Assembly (NCBI RefSeq): GCF_000317245.1
Contig: NZ_AJLJ01000058.1
Location: forward strand, 1-64,000
Origin: Fischerella muscicola SAG 1427-1 = PCC 73103
GTDB taxonomy: Bacteria; Cyanobacteriota; Cyanobacteriia; Cyanobacteriales; Nostocaceae
Length of the DNA: 64,000 bases
Direction: 5' to 3'
In this document: in pieces, positions 1 to 9,859 of the stretch
Layout of the letters: every line of letters begins with the position of its first letter
How positions within the stretch are numbered: the stretch's first letter is position 1
Program-made: the position numbers and the translations under genes
The notes under the pieces: generated by a model
What the model saw: the letters and a program-made list of their open reading frames with translations, nothing else
Databases searched by the model: none
Told to the model about the DNA's origin: nothing

Positions 1-109
1 TTAATGCGATCGCTTGTAAACAAAACTGAATCTACCAAACTCCCATCATCTCTAAATTCACTACACTTGATAGCAGCGGTAGAGAGCAGACACACAGCAA
101 AAAAAGCTT

Positions 110-1492
110 ATGAAACTACCAAACGGCCCAAAAACCCCATCTCTAGTACAGACATTCCAGTGGATCAACAGTCCCATGACCTATATGGAAGAGTGTGCTG
201 AACGTTATGGGGATATCTTTACATTACAGTTAACAGAACCTGTAGTTTTAGTAAGCAATCCTCAAGCGCTACAGCAGATGTTGACTAGCGATACTAAAGA
301 ATTTGCAGCTCCAGGCGATCCGTTATTTGAATCTTTTGTTGGTCAAAATTCTGTAATTACTGTGAGTGGTGAAGTACATCGGCGTCAGCGTCAGTTGTTG
401 ATGCCTCCTTTTCACGGTGAGAGAATGCGAGCCTACGCTCAGGTAATTAGCAAAGTTACAGAGGAAATTATTAGCCAGTGGCAAATAGGTCAAAAATTTG
501 ATGTTCATGCTGCTATGCAGGCTATCACTATGCGGGTAATTATGCAAGCAGTGTTTGGGCTGTATGATAGTCCTCATGCCCAAGAACTAGAGCAACTTTT
601 GACTTTAATGCTCAATCGCGGCGGGAGTTCGCCTTTACGAGCCTTGATGCTTTATTTTCCAGCTTTGCAAAAAGATTTAGGCCCGTTGACACCTTGGGGA
701 ACCTTCCTACGTCGGCGATCGCGCGTTTACCAACTTCTACACGCAGAAATTCAAGCACGCCGAGAACAAGCTGACTCATCGCGTACAGATGTTCTGAGTT
801 TGTTGATTGCAGCACGGGATGAAGCAGGTCAACCAATGACTGATGCAGAGTTAAGTGATGAATTAATGACTTTGTTAACAGCAGGTCATGAAACTACTGC
901 TACTGCTTTGACTTGGGTACTATACTGGATTCACAAATTGCCAGAAGTACGCGAAAAGCTATTGCAAGAGTTTGATTCCATTGGCGATCGCTCTGGCTCT
1001 GATACTAGCTCTAGTACTATTTTGAAATTGCCTTACCTGAATGCTGTATGTAGCGAAAGCTTACGTATTTACCCTGTAGGAATGCTGACTTTTCCACGGG
1101 TAGTAAAGCAACCTCTAACTTTTTGTGGACATGAGCTAGAACCAGGTACACGAATCTTGGGGTCTATTTATCTCACCCACCAACGTGCAGATTTATACCC
1201 AGAACCTAAGCAATTTAAACCAGAACGGTTTTTAGAGAAGCAATTTTCACCCTATGAATTTTTACCATTTGGGGGTGGTGCAAAACGCTGTATTGGTGAT
1301 GCTTTTGCTCAATTTGAAATGAAATTAGTACTGGCGACAATCCTTTCACATCTAGAATTGGCTCTAGTAGATAACTTTGATGTCAAACCAAAGCGTCGGG
1401 GTTTGGTAACAGGGCCAGATCGCCCCATTCAAATGGTTGTCAACAATCGGCGTCAAGTTCAGTCTCTCACACCAGAAGCTGTTTCTGGTTAA
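110..1492 (+). CDS. Cytochrome P450 (CYP110-like)
   Basis: A haem-thiolate monooxygenase of 460 aa, a normal length for a soluble bacterial P450. All signature elements are visible: the I-helix oxygen-activation motif AGHETT at residues 258-263, the K-helix ExxR at E316-R319, and the haem loop FGGGAKRC with the axial cysteine at about residue 394. There is no N-terminal membrane anchor. Overall sequence resembles the cyanobacterial CYP110 family, whose members oxidise fatty-acid or terpenoid substrates; the substrate here cannot be read from the sequence. No redox partner gene is adjacent. It starts with ATG and converges with the polysaccharide polymerase gene that ends at 1620. Confidence 0.93.
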   Translation: MKLPNGPKTPSLVQTFQWINSPMTYMEECAERYGDIFTLQLTEPVVLVSNPQALQQMLTSDTKEFAAPGDPLFESFVGQNSVITVSGEVHRRQRQLLMPPFHGERMRAYAQVISKVTEEIISQWQIGQKFDVHAAMQAITMRVIMQAVFGLYDSPHAQELEQLLTLMLNRGGSSPLRALMLYFPALQKDLGPLTPWGTFLRRRSRVYQLLHAEIQARREQADSSRTDVLSLLIAARDEAGQPMTDAELSDELMTLLTAGHETTATALTWVLYWIHKLPEVREKLLQEFDSIGDRSGSDTSSSTILKLPYLNAVCSESLRIYPVGMLTFPRVVKQPLTFCGHELEPGTRILGSIYLTHQRADLYPEPKQFKPERFLEKQFSPYEFLPFGGGAKRCIGDAFAQFEMKLVLATILSHLELALVDNFDVKPKRRGLVTGPDRPIQMVVNNRRQVQSLTPEAVSG

Positions 1493-1519
1493 GCTCATCC
1501 AGATCTAGCTCGGAGTCAG

Positions 1520-1570
1520 ATTTCGTGGTAATAGGTAATGAACCAATTACTTATTACCCATTACCCCTTA
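1520..1570. repeat. GGTAATG/CATTACC direct and inverted repeats
   Basis: The short gap between two convergent genes carries GGTAAT-type heptamers followed by inverted copies (ATTACTTATTACCCATTACC). This is the short tandemly repeated sequence common in filamentous cyanobacterial intergenic DNA. It could fold and serve both converging transcripts, but no T-run is present. Confidence 0.5.
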
Positions 1571-1619
1571 CTAACACAGGCGGATAGTATAAGTGTTGAA
1601 GCGAACATGATATTGATGT

Positions 1620-3050
1620 TTAATTTCTTCCAGAATTTCGCTGACCCACATAATACTTATGTCCTGCCAAGACAATGCCCATAAATCCCCAGAGAAACAT
1701 ACCGGAAACTCCTAGCATACCGCTACCAAGGGGTAGGGTGGCAAAATTGGCAAGACCGATCGCACGCGCCGCAGCCATAAAAGGATCGAAGCGAGGCTCT
1801 GAAAATTGAAAGATTTGAAACAACAGCAGAATCAATCCACCCAGATAAAATATCGCACCAAACCAACCGAGTGTGAAAAACATATCCAAAATACCGCTAT
1901 CGATCACAATCGGTTCTAAAACGCCCTTTTCATTCACAATAAATGTATTGCCGATGCCGTTACCTAAAATGTTAGTCATCGCCTTACCCAAACCATCTCG
2001 ATAAATCCCTTGCCTGACCTGAGCGCTGTTATCATCTTCGAGATTGGTAAAAGTTTCCAAGCGGGTGGCAATTACTTCCGCGAATGGCTCCATTGTGGTT
2101 AATGGTACAACACAGATCGCCATGACCAAAACAGTTACCATCAGTCGCATTTGGATTTGTGGTTTGAGCGAAGACAGCAAGGTTAACGTTCCTATTACCC
2201 AGCATCCCCATAGAGTCCGCACCATCGTTAACAAAAACGCCAAGTAACCAGCTGCTGCGGCTGGAATACGCACAAATTCACTACTGGTGAATAACAACAG
2301 TAAGCCCGTCATCATCATGCTGGCAAAAGGGCCAGGTGAAGCCATCGTACTCCAAATCCGCAGTTTAAAAGGTTCGGGATCTCCAAAGCTCGTAAGTCTT
2401 ATACTTTCTAGCCAGAATCTATCCCACTCTGGAGCAATCATAAATTGGATTACACCATAAATCCCTGTGACCAAAACCCCCCAAACAAAGGTACGGATAA
2501 TGGTTTGACGAAACTGAGGATATTCTCGCCAGTTGAAAAATATATAGAAAGCAAAACTAATCGGGGTTAACCAATCCAACATACCTCTAGCTGCGGTAAA
2601 GGGTGTAGTTTTCACAAATCCAATCAGGAAGCCATAAAATACACCCAAAAAGGCTAGTACAAAGGGCATCCCACCTTTGCGAACCGATTGGGGAAGGTTT
2701 TTTAAGGCGGTATGTAAGGTGAGGAGGGTTACTAAATACTGTGATATTAATAAAAAGCGGCTAGCATCAAAACCACTACGGTAATCTATGAGGCGACTAA
2801 TAAAGGGTGTAAGAAACCACATCCACCAAGTCAAGCCGATATAAAGGAGAGGATACCGCAGATAGAGGAAAACCCCTACACCTAAAGTACCTACAACATA
2901 AATTGGGCGAGCCGCTGCACCACCAGCGAAAATAGATACCCCTACAACCAGCACTAGCCCCACAATTGCTAACCAACCCAATAGTGGTGGTTGTTGTTGC
3001 TCTGAGCTTGTTGTTGTGTAACTAGTCAAATTAGCCTGCCTGTAAGTCAT
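1620..3050 (-). CDS. O-antigen ligase/Wzy-like polysaccharide polymerase
   Basis: A hydrophobic protein of about 476 aa with roughly ten or more membrane segments and a longer hydrophilic stretch around the middle, the usual layout of Wzy polymerases and WaaL-type ligases. Such proteins join lipid-linked repeat units at the outer face of the plasma membrane. It is the last gene of the minus-strand polysaccharide island, the position held by an O-antigen-polymerase-like gene in the Anabaena HEP island. I place the start at the ATG at 3050. The longer frame begins with GTG at 3092, and its extra 14 codons are the intergenic repeat ATTTTGGATTTTAGATT, so they are unlikely to be coding. Confidence 0.82.
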   Translation of the reverse strand: MTYRQANLTSYTTTSSEQQQPPLLGWLAIVGLVLVVGVSIFAGGAAARPIYVVGTLGVGVFLYLRYPLLYIGLTWWMWFLTPFISRLIDYRSGFDASRFLLISQYLVTLLTLHTALKNLPQSVRKGGMPFVLAFLGVFYGFLIGFVKTTPFTAARGMLDWLTPISFAFYIFFNWREYPQFRQTIIRTFVWGVLVTGIYGVIQFMIAPEWDRFWLESIRLTSFGDPEPFKLRIWSTMASPGPFASMMMTGLLLLFTSSEFVRIPAAAAGYLAFLLTMVRTLWGCWVIGTLTLLSSLKPQIQMRLMVTVLVMAICVVPLTTMEPFAEVIATRLETFTNLEDDNSAQVRQGIYRDGLGKAMTNILGNGIGNTFIVNEKGVLEPIVIDSGILDMFFTLGWFGAIFYLGGLILLLFQIFQFSEPRFDPFMAAARAIGLANFATLPLGSGMLGVSGMFLWGFMGIVLAGHKYYVGQRNSGRN

Positions 3051-3052
3051 TC

Positions 3053-3085
3053 GATTTTGGATTTTAGATTGTAGATTTTGGATTG
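3053..3085. repeat. ATTTTGGATTTTAGATT intergenic repeat
   Basis: Two to three degenerate copies of an ATTTTGGAT unit sit directly upstream of the polymerase start. The same element recurs at 54734-54753 and 54859-54880, so it is a dispersed family rather than coding sequence. Confidence 0.6.
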
Positions 3086-3284
3086 CTTCCACAGATAAAT
3101 TTGGGGCTTGTACCTTACTCAGAATTGTGGATCACCAGGGTTCTCCAATATCATAGACTTCTTACAGAAGTCGGTAAAAGGGAAGATGGATGTAGGGTTT
3201 AAGGGTATGGGGGTGTAGTAGGAGTCCTGTCTCCCTTGTCCCTTTTTGATGCCTAGCGGTGAAATTTTTCCATCGGGAATGCCT

Positions 3285-4253
3285 TCAAGAAGCTTGATGG
3301 GCTTTCTCTGGTGAGATGAAGCTTTGATGGGACAACCAAGTCTGCCAAGCTTGGATGCGTCCTTGCATAGATGCCAGCCATTTCTGCCATGCTAAGGTTT
3401 TTTCTTTTGGCAAAAATCGCAATAATTGCAGCAAACCAAAAGCCGTACGTGTACCAACAAGTGTAGCCCAAAGCATGAATATTACTAGCCTCAGAGGTGG
3501 TAAGTATTCTAGGAGAGCCAAAGTTTCATTGTGTACAGCGTTTTTCCAGGCAAGGTGATTAAAGTTATTGCGCTGGTCTTCATCAAAGCGCTGGGCTGGA
3601 TAATGATCCACATTAATCAGGGGATCATAGATGAGTTTCCAACCTCGGCTCCGCACTCTCAAGCTAAATGCCAATTCAAAGTGTACCTGTGCGCCAGTAC
3701 CAAGCATACGTTCATCAAAGCGCAACCCTGCGATCGCACTACGACGATAGGCCATATTCACGCCTTTAAGTACGTCTACTTCTCGCGCTGTACCCATTCC
3801 AGTATGATGGTTACCAATTACACGTCCATACCACTGTAATTTCCCTACCACCTCCGACACGCTTTGGTAGATGAGTTTATTACCCACATACACCAAATCC
3901 CGTCCACCAACACCGCCAATACGACTATCAGATAAAAAGTGGGTTTCCATCCGTGCCAACCAATCTGGGTGTGGTGCAGCATCATCATCAGTAATAGCGA
4001 TGATATCTCCAGTGGTTGTATCTAAACCTACATTCATTGCCGCCACTACACCAGGGACTGTAACCGTCGCTGCTTCTAACTTGAAGGCTTCGGGGTGATA
4101 ATCTTTGAGAAATGCCCAGGTATCATTATCTGTATCACGGACTACAACTACAACTTGCTCTGGTTTACGAGTTTGTTGTTCTAATGCTTTCAGACACCGC
4201 GCCAAATCCTGGGGACGACGGTAGGTAGGAATCATGACGCTGATTGTCATCAT
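3285..4253 (-). CDS. Glycosyltransferase family 2
   Basis: A 322-aa GT-A fold enzyme. The N-terminus shows the nucleotide-sugar fold (ISVMIPTYRRP) and a DDD metal-binding motif in IAITDDDAAPHPDW around residues 89-99. A conserved FDERMLGTG segment follows at roughly residues 180-190. The C-terminal third is hydrophobic and may lie on the membrane. It probably adds one sugar to the lipid-linked repeat unit. Its ATG overlaps the TGA of the upstream glycosyltransferase gene (ATGA overlap at 4250-4253), so the two are translationally coupled. Confidence 0.9.
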   Translation of the reverse strand: MMTISVMIPTYRRPQDLARCLKALEQQTRKPEQVVVVVRDTDNDTWAFLKDYHPEAFKLEAATVTVPGVVAAMNVGLDTTTGDIIAITDDDAAPHPDWLARMETHFLSDSRIGGVGGRDLVYVGNKLIYQSVSEVVGKLQWYGRVIGNHHTGMGTAREVDVLKGVNMAYRRSAIAGLRFDERMLGTGAQVHFELAFSLRVRSRGWKLIYDPLINVDHYPAQRFDEDQRNNFNHLAWKNAVHNETLALLEYLPPLRLVIFMLWATLVGTRTAFGLLQLLRFLPKEKTLAWQKWLASMQGRIQAWQTWLSHQSFISPEKAHQAS

Positions 4254-5284
4254 GAGCTAACACCTGCACTCAGCTTAGAAGTACTCTTGAGCCGACTTAA
4301 CCAGCCTTTAATTACACCTTTTAACTTTAATTTCATATGGTGTTGCCAATCAAAGATAGGGCCAAGACCAAAGGAGCAAGCTAAAAGACGTAAGCGTAAT
4401 GCTGGCGAATCACCTAATTCTTTTAATAAAGTAATCAATTCTGCTCGTTCATCTGCGGTGAAAATTGGAGAAAAACAAGCAGCAGCATGAATCAACGCCA
4501 TCTTTTGGCGAAATTTGTCAATTACTTTGGTATCCCAACTTCTTTTTTGAAAAGCAGGGATCAAGCTTTTGTTATAAATCCAGATATAAGCTTGCAGTTG
4601 ATCACCTTTGCGCTTGGGACGTATTTTGTTGGTGTCAGTCCAGACGCGGTACTCGGCTAATATTTGATCTGAGTAAACATTGCCATAACCAGCATCAGAC
4701 ATTCTCACTGCTAAATCATAGTCTTCGCTATACTTGAGGCTACCGTCGCCATAAAACCCAACCTCTCGCAAAGCTTTACTTTTAAACATAAAAATGCTGG
4801 AAGCTGTCCGCAGACCGGAAACTGAGGCTTGTAGTGCTTCATCCGCACTTTGAAACTCATGCTTTCTCACTACTCTACGGATGCTGTGTTTTTGTCCCCG
4901 CTCATCAATTTCCTGAGTAGCAACGTGGCCCCAACCAGCTTCAGGATATTTTTGCATGAGAGCAATTAAAGTTTCAACATAACGAGGTGCGATCGCATCA
5001 TCTGAATCAAGACGGATGACATAATCGGTTTTAGGCTGACTCAAAACCCAATTACAATTAGGAGTCATGCCCAAATTTTCTGAATGGCAGTGATAGCGAA
5101 TTTGAGGAAATTGCTCACATAGTTGTGCCATCACCTCTGGTGTATTGTCAGTACTGGCGTTATCAGCAACCCAAACTTCCACATTCGGATAAGTTTGAGC
5201 GCAGGCTGTACCTACAGATTCTAGTAAATACTGCCCTTGATTATAAGTAGGAATACAGATAGCAACTGATGGTAATTCTTGCAT
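4250..5284 (-). CDS. Glycosyltransferase family 2
   Basis: A 344-aa GT2 enzyme with the N-terminal signature VAICIPTYNQGQYL, the acidic VADNASTDNT loop around residues 39-48 and an RLDSDDAIAPRY metal-binding segment near residues 91-102. The C-terminal 100 residues are basic and helical. It overlaps the next gene by four bases. It starts with ATG, and a gap of about 360 bp separates it from the preceding GT4 gene. Confidence 0.9.
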   Translation of the reverse strand: MQELPSVAICIPTYNQGQYLLESVGTACAQTYPNVEVWVADNASTDNTPEVMAQLCEQFPQIRYHCHSENLGMTPNCNWVLSQPKTDYVIRLDSDDAIAPRYVETLIALMQKYPEAGWGHVATQEIDERGQKHSIRRVVRKHEFQSADEALQASVSGLRTASSIFMFKSKALREVGFYGDGSLKYSEDYDLAVRMSDAGYGNVYSDQILAEYRVWTDTNKIRPKRKGDQLQAYIWIYNKSLIPAFQKRSWDTKVIDKFRQKMALIHAAACFSPIFTADERAELITLLKELGDSPALRLRLLACSFGLGPIFDWQHHMKLKLKGVIKGWLSRLKSTSKLSAGVSS

Positions 5285-5494
5285 AGGAAAATATCATAAA
5301 AATTAAGAATGTGTAAGTTAAAACTAAAGAGGGTGAAAATAACTCAATTACCCTCTTGCCACTTAAAAATCACTTATTAATCCCTGAGTTTTGTACTCTT
5401 TGTGGTTTATTAAATATAGATATCTTTTTGTTAGGAAGAAATCAAGTTAATCTTCCTGTTGAGTAGTGCTATTTTCCGCTACTTCTTTTGATCT

Positions 5495-6649
5495 TTAAGA
5501 GGATTTAACTAACTCTTCAAATACATCAACATAACTCTTCGCCATTAATTGCCAACTATGTTGTTCAGCAAGAGTTCGAGCAGCCTGACCCATTTGACTA
5601 CGTAAGGTGCGATCGCTCGCTAAAGATGATAGTGCTTCTGCTAAAGCTTCTGTATCATTAGGATCTGACAGCACAATCCCCGCTTCTGGTTTTACCAATT
5701 CTGCTGCACCTGTAGTCACCGCAGTAATTACAGGTAAACCACAAGCCATAGCCTCAATCACCACTAGTCCAAAAGGATCATAACGGGAAGGAAAGACCAA
5801 AAAGTCTACCGCTTTCATTAACTCCGGGACATCATCACAAAGTCCCAGAAAATGTACTCGCTCATTTAACCCCAAGGATGCAGCTAGTTGTAAATAGGGA
5901 CTACCTTCCGTAATTCCCGCAACTGCTAAATGTAAATCTGGCACTTTCACTAAGGCATGTAAAACCGTATCCAGATTTTTGCGTGGAATTCTAATGTCCC
6001 CCGCAAACAGCGCCAGAGGTACATTTTGGGGCAGATTCCACAGTGAGCGATCGCTGACTCCAGGTGAAAACTCTTGCAGATCAACACCATTAAAAATTAC
6101 TTGCAACCGTTCTGGTGGTACACCTATTTCCAATAAATCCTTTCCGACTTTATCAGATACAGCTATAACTACCTGTGCTTGCTCAAAAGCTGATTTTTCC
6201 CAACGCGCATTCAGAGATGTATACAGCCATTGGTAAAAATCGTATAAAACTCCCCGTGGATTTAGTACATTCTTCACTGACTTGGGCATAGCCCCAATAG
6301 CAGAGAATTTTAGCCAAGAACTATGAACAAAATGCACTGCATTCACATCAGCAGGGGCTGTTGTAATTGCACCATTGGCTTTGACGACATCAAACTCATC
6401 GCGGTGTTGACGCAACCAATTACCACTCCGCCAAGAGAAAATCATGTTGCGAAGAATTTCTGTCGGCCAGCCTTTAACTGGAATACTAATCCATCTTACT
6501 TGGCTATGCTGCTGTAACTCTGTAGCCACTTGGCTGGCTAACAAAATAACATCATAACCCCGACGAATTGCTTCCCAGGCAACTTCATAGTTCACTCGAC
6601 CCTGACCATTACCTTTAACAACATTGTGGGTAACAATGCAAAGTTTCAC
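5495..6649 (-). CDS. Glycosyltransferase family 4 (GT-B fold)
   Basis: A retaining glycosyltransferase of about 384 aa. The N-terminal Rossmann half begins KLCIVTHNVVKGNGQGRVNYE. The C-terminal nucleotide-sugar domain has the family motif FPSRYDPFGLVVIEAMACGLPV, the EX7E region, around residues 285-306. No ATG is available. I choose the GTG at 6649, which has AGAGGA eight bases upstream, over the GTG at 6655, which lies only two bases from that site. It sits between GT2 genes of the island and likely adds a sugar to the same polymer. Confidence 0.88.
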   Translation of the reverse strand: MKLCIVTHNVVKGNGQGRVNYEVAWEAIRRGYDVILLASQVATELQQHSQVRWISIPVKGWPTEILRNMIFSWRSGNWLRQHRDEFDVVKANGAITTAPADVNAVHFVHSSWLKFSAIGAMPKSVKNVLNPRGVLYDFYQWLYTSLNARWEKSAFEQAQVVIAVSDKVGKDLLEIGVPPERLQVIFNGVDLQEFSPGVSDRSLWNLPQNVPLALFAGDIRIPRKNLDTVLHALVKVPDLHLAVAGITEGSPYLQLAASLGLNERVHFLGLCDDVPELMKAVDFLVFPSRYDPFGLVVIEAMACGLPVITAVTTGAAELVKPEAGIVLSDPNDTEALAEALSSLASDRTLRSQMGQAARTLAEQHSWQLMAKSYVDVFEELVKSS

Positions 6650-6686
6650 GTTCACTATCCTCTAAAATCAATTTTCTGCTTAATTC

Positions 6687-7571
6687 TCAAATTCCAGATG
6701 GCAGTAATAATCTTTGAATCCGAGAACGTCGAATAATTTCTGGCCAAGCTTGGATAGCTTTATTTTTAAATAAGTATCTTGACATTTGTAAAAAGTATAT
6801 AAGCAGAAAAGCTATCAATTTTAAAGGATTAGGGAACAAATCTTTATAGCGTTTGATACCAATGTAAAGGCGAGCTGCTTCAATATTTAAGTCATAATAA
6901 TTCAACCCACCAATATCCAGATCAGATGTGCCAGTTGCCAACACACTATTTACTGGATAAATATCAGCTTTTAATTCTGGGCAATATAAAATCTTGTAAC
7001 CACGCTTAATTGCCCTCAGAGCAAGTTCAGCATCTTCATAACCAAAAAAGATATTTTCATCCCATTGTTCTTGGGTCAAAAATTGTCTGGGAAACACAGT
7101 CGCGTGAATAACTACAGTTTGAGGAGTATCATCAGTAGGCGAAAAATGTCCTTGGAAAGTGAGTCTAGCTGGTACAAAGTGGGCGTATTCGTTTTTGCTA
7201 GTACCTGTGAGGATAGTTTGATTTCTGTCCTGGGTTGACATTTGCGAATATTTTTCTATTGCCACATTAAAAAAGTCTGAATGTACACAAATATCATCAT
7301 CAACAAAAGCAACAAAGTCAGTTTCTGATTCTGGAATTGCATTCACTGCATTGTTGCGGTTAGCACAAACACCACGACGAGGCCCCTGGATGTAAGTTGT
7401 ACCTGGATATTTTTTAACAACTTGGTAATTTGCCTGCTGTACTTGTGGATCACTCGAATCATCAGAAACAACTACCATGTGGGGTTTGATTTGAGAATTC
7501 CAAAGTGCCTTGAGGCAGATATCTAATGATTCTGTACGATTTCTAGTTGTGATGCAAGCGGAAATTCGCAT
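6687..7571 (-). CDS. Glycosyltransferase family 2
   Basis: A 294-aa GT2 enzyme. MRISACITTRNRTESLD opens the fold, VVSDDSSD is the nucleotide-binding acidic loop, and FVAFVDDDICVHSDF near residues 86-100 is the DxD metal site. A galactosyltransferase-like NIFFGYEDAELALRA segment supplies the likely catalytic acidic residues. The C-terminus has a hydrophobic patch around residues 250-265. It starts with ATG and lies about 40 bp upstream of the GT4 gene. Confidence 0.88.
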   Translation of the reverse strand: MRISACITTRNRTESLDICLKALWNSQIKPHMVVVSDDSSDPQVQQANYQVVKKYPGTTYIQGPRRGVCANRNNAVNAIPESETDFVAFVDDDICVHSDFFNVAIEKYSQMSTQDRNQTILTGTSKNEYAHFVPARLTFQGHFSPTDDTPQTVVIHATVFPRQFLTQEQWDENIFFGYEDAELALRAIKRGYKILYCPELKADIYPVNSVLATGTSDLDIGGLNYYDLNIEAARLYIGIKRYKDLFPNPLKLIAFLLIYFLQMSRYLFKNKAIQAWPEIIRRSRIQRLLLPSGI

Positions 7572-7612
7572 TTACTTTCACCTCTGATTTGAGAATAGGG
7601 ATCGGGGGTTCG

Positions 7613-7680
7613 TAGTGAGGACTTTAGTCCTCTTTATAAAGCCCTTACTACAAACTCCGCATAGTTTGTGTGGTGGACTA
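7613..7680. repeat. Hairpin-rich intergenic element
   Basis: Two adjacent small inverted repeats occupy this gap: GAGGACT-TT-AGTCCTC at 7617-7632, and ACAAACT-ccgcat-AGTTTGT near 7649-7668. The second resembles the arms of the larger element at 23801-23849. It lies between two glycosyltransferase genes of one strand. Confidence 0.5.
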
Positions 7681-7706
7681 CTAACTTTAAATATTTCTAT
7701 AGTCTT

Positions 7707-8681
7707 TTAAAACTTTGCGGCTATTTTTGGAGGAGTAAAACTCAACATTAAAGCAGCTATAGTTCGCAAATTAAACTGTTGACGTAAGGAACGCCAAAGA
7801 TAGGGACGTGCTTGTTTAGTTTGTTCAGCACGCATTAAGCCAATTCCTAAACTTGTGCTGACTTTTACCCATTGCTGTTGAAAATAGGTTTTAAATTCTT
7901 GAAGATTTTCATCTTCCATAAATCTTTCTAAGCAAAACATATCTGCCTGAGATTTACGGATTTTTGCTTGGTAATTAAGCCTCCCGCTTTGCACTGTTTC
8001 TGTTTGGTCATGCCTACGATATCTAGTTAATTTTTGAGGACAATAATAGGCTCCCATCCCAGTACGACAACACAAATAAGTTAAATAAACATCCCATGAA
8101 CCACCAACTTCTGAAGGAATACTATCCCAATCTATGGCATCATTACGAATGACGGCAGCCATTGCGGAAGCTATGGCTTGATCCACCAACCCAATTTTGT
8201 AAAAAGGTTGATAAATACCTTCTGGTAAATTTGCCCGTTTAAATAATTGAGAACAGTGTTCTGTCAGATAATCATCAATTGTGCCATCAGCATTAATGAC
8301 GGAATGATCACAAAAAGCTAGTACTAAATTGGGATTTGCTTCTAATGGGGGAACAAGCTTTTCTAAAAAGTTTTCTTCCCATAAATCATCATCAAGCAAA
8401 GCCGCAACGTACTTTCCCCGTGCCATTTTAAAAGCTTTGATGGTGTTAGGGAGCATACCTAAGTTGGTTTCGTTACGTGAAAAACGAATACGTGGGTCAT
8501 TAAAAGATTCCACAATCGCTTGGGGGTTTTCCGGACTACAATTGTCAGAAACAATAATTTCTATATTTTGATAGGTTTGACGAGTAGCACTTGTCAAAGC
8601 TTGTTTTAAGTAGTCTGGACGATTGTAAGTGGGTGTAATAATGCTGACTAAAGGTGTTTCTGATTGAGAATTTATATTCAT
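7707..8681 (-). CDS. Glycosyltransferase family 2
   Basis: A GT2 enzyme of about 324 aa with VSIITPTYNRPDYLKQAL at the N-terminus, the IIVSDNCSPE loop and a VAALLDDDLWEENF metal-binding motif around residues 93-105. The frame can be extended four codons to a TTG at 8693; the ATG at 8681 is preferred. The C-terminal tail (residues ~250-320) is basic, which suits contact with membrane lipids. It belongs to the run of same-strand glycosyltransferases downstream of the ABC exporter. Confidence 0.88.
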   Translation of the reverse strand: MNINSQSETPLVSIITPTYNRPDYLKQALTSATRQTYQNIEIIVSDNCSPENPQAIVESFNDPRIRFSRNETNLGMLPNTIKAFKMARGKYVAALLDDDLWEENFLEKLVPPLEANPNLVLAFCDHSVINADGTIDDYLTEHCSQLFKRANLPEGIYQPFYKIGLVDQAIASAMAAVIRNDAIDWDSIPSEVGGSWDVYLTYLCCRTGMGAYYCPQKLTRYRRHDQTETVQSGRLNYQAKIRKSQADMFCLERFMEDENLQEFKTYFQQQWVKVSTSLGIGLMRAEQTKQARPYLWRSLRQQFNLRTIAALMLSFTPPKIAAKF

Positions 8682-8703
8682 GGTTAGGAGCAATGTATAT
8701 AAA

Positions 8704-9714
8704 TTAACTAGTTGTTGTAGTTTTTCGTAATAAAGATAAGGCGCTATTTAATAAGAATAAGCGAGAAGCCGATCGCACAACTCGAAAAGATTGACTGTAG
8801 GTAAGGGCGGCTTGAATTTGAGCTAACGCTCTGGATGTATCACCTATTTTTAGTAAATCTTTGGCGGTTTCCAACGCAAAGAAAGCACAGTTTTGTTTGG
8901 CATTTTGATAAACTTTATTGGGTACTCTATCACCTAGATATGATTCAAAACTTTTGATCACCTGATACAAAGATTTAGCATAATGACCATCCGCAATATT
9001 TGTAGAGGTGCTAGAAGCTAAGTGCATTCGCCATGTTGCCAAAGGTTCAGCTTCAAACCAAACTGGGTAATTAGCAAAGATTCTCACCCACATCTCCCAG
9101 TCAATACACAAACCACAGCGGCGATCAAATGCGCCTAGTTTTTCGTAGACTTTCCGACGTACTGCTATGGATGGTGGTGAAATTCGACAAACATCAGCAA
9201 TCTGCTCTAGCCATTCATTGGGTAAAATTCCACTTTCAGGTTGTTCTAGGTCAGTAATTTTTATCCAATGACCATACTCATTCATGAAAATAGTACGACA
9301 GAAAGCTGCACCAATTTCTGGGTGTTTGTGGAAAGCACGTCCAAGCCGTTCGTAAAATCCTGACCTGACCAGATCATCAGCATGGAGGATGTGAACTAGA
9401 TGACCGCGAGATAATTCTATACAGGTCTGAAAGTTGTTTACCATACCCACATTTGTGGACTGGCGATGAAATTCAATGCGATCGCTTCCTAATTCGGCAA
9501 TAATTTTTCCTGGATCATCTTTTGTGGAGCAATTATCAACAACAGTGATCTGCATCACCTCCCTACCTGGATCTTCTGCTAACACGCTAGTCAGTGTTTC
9601 CCGCAGATAGTTCCCACTATTATATGTTGGGATCATTACTGACCAGAGAGGGCGTTGTACATCTTTGGAAACAGGTGGAACTACAGGAAGATAGGGATTT
9701 GGTTCGTTGGTCAT
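8704..9714 (-). CDS. Glycosyltransferase family 2
   Basis: A GT2 enzyme of about 336 aa: WSVMIPTYNSGNYL, TVVDNCSTKDDPG and LVHILHADDLVRSGFY (metal site) appear in order, followed by CGLCIDWEMWVRIF, the likely acceptor/catalytic region. A short Pro-rich leader precedes the fold. The frame runs back to TTG at 9756, but the ATG at 9714 gives the more usual N-terminus. It ends 22 bp before the next GT2 start, consistent with one transcript. Confidence 0.88.
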   Translation of the reverse strand: MTNEPNPYLPVVPPVSKDVQRPLWSVMIPTYNSGNYLRETLTSVLAEDPGREVMQITVVDNCSTKDDPGKIIAELGSDRIEFHRQSTNVGMVNNFQTCIELSRGHLVHILHADDLVRSGFYERLGRAFHKHPEIGAAFCRTIFMNEYGHWIKITDLEQPESGILPNEWLEQIADVCRISPPSIAVRRKVYEKLGAFDRRCGLCIDWEMWVRIFANYPVWFEAEPLATWRMHLASSTSTNIADGHYAKSLYQVIKSFESYLGDRVPNKVYQNAKQNCAFFALETAKDLLKIGDTSRALAQIQAALTYSQSFRVVRSASRLFLLNSALSLLRKTTTTS

Positions 9715-9859
9715 AAAATTATGAGGATTTAATGAAGGACGTTGTGTGTGAGCCAACTACGAACTTTTTGTGTCCCTGATAAATCTGATACTTAAGTATC
9801 TTTCAGTGAATAATTGAGATAGTAGTTACACCTGTATACAGAAAATGTATTTTTTGCTA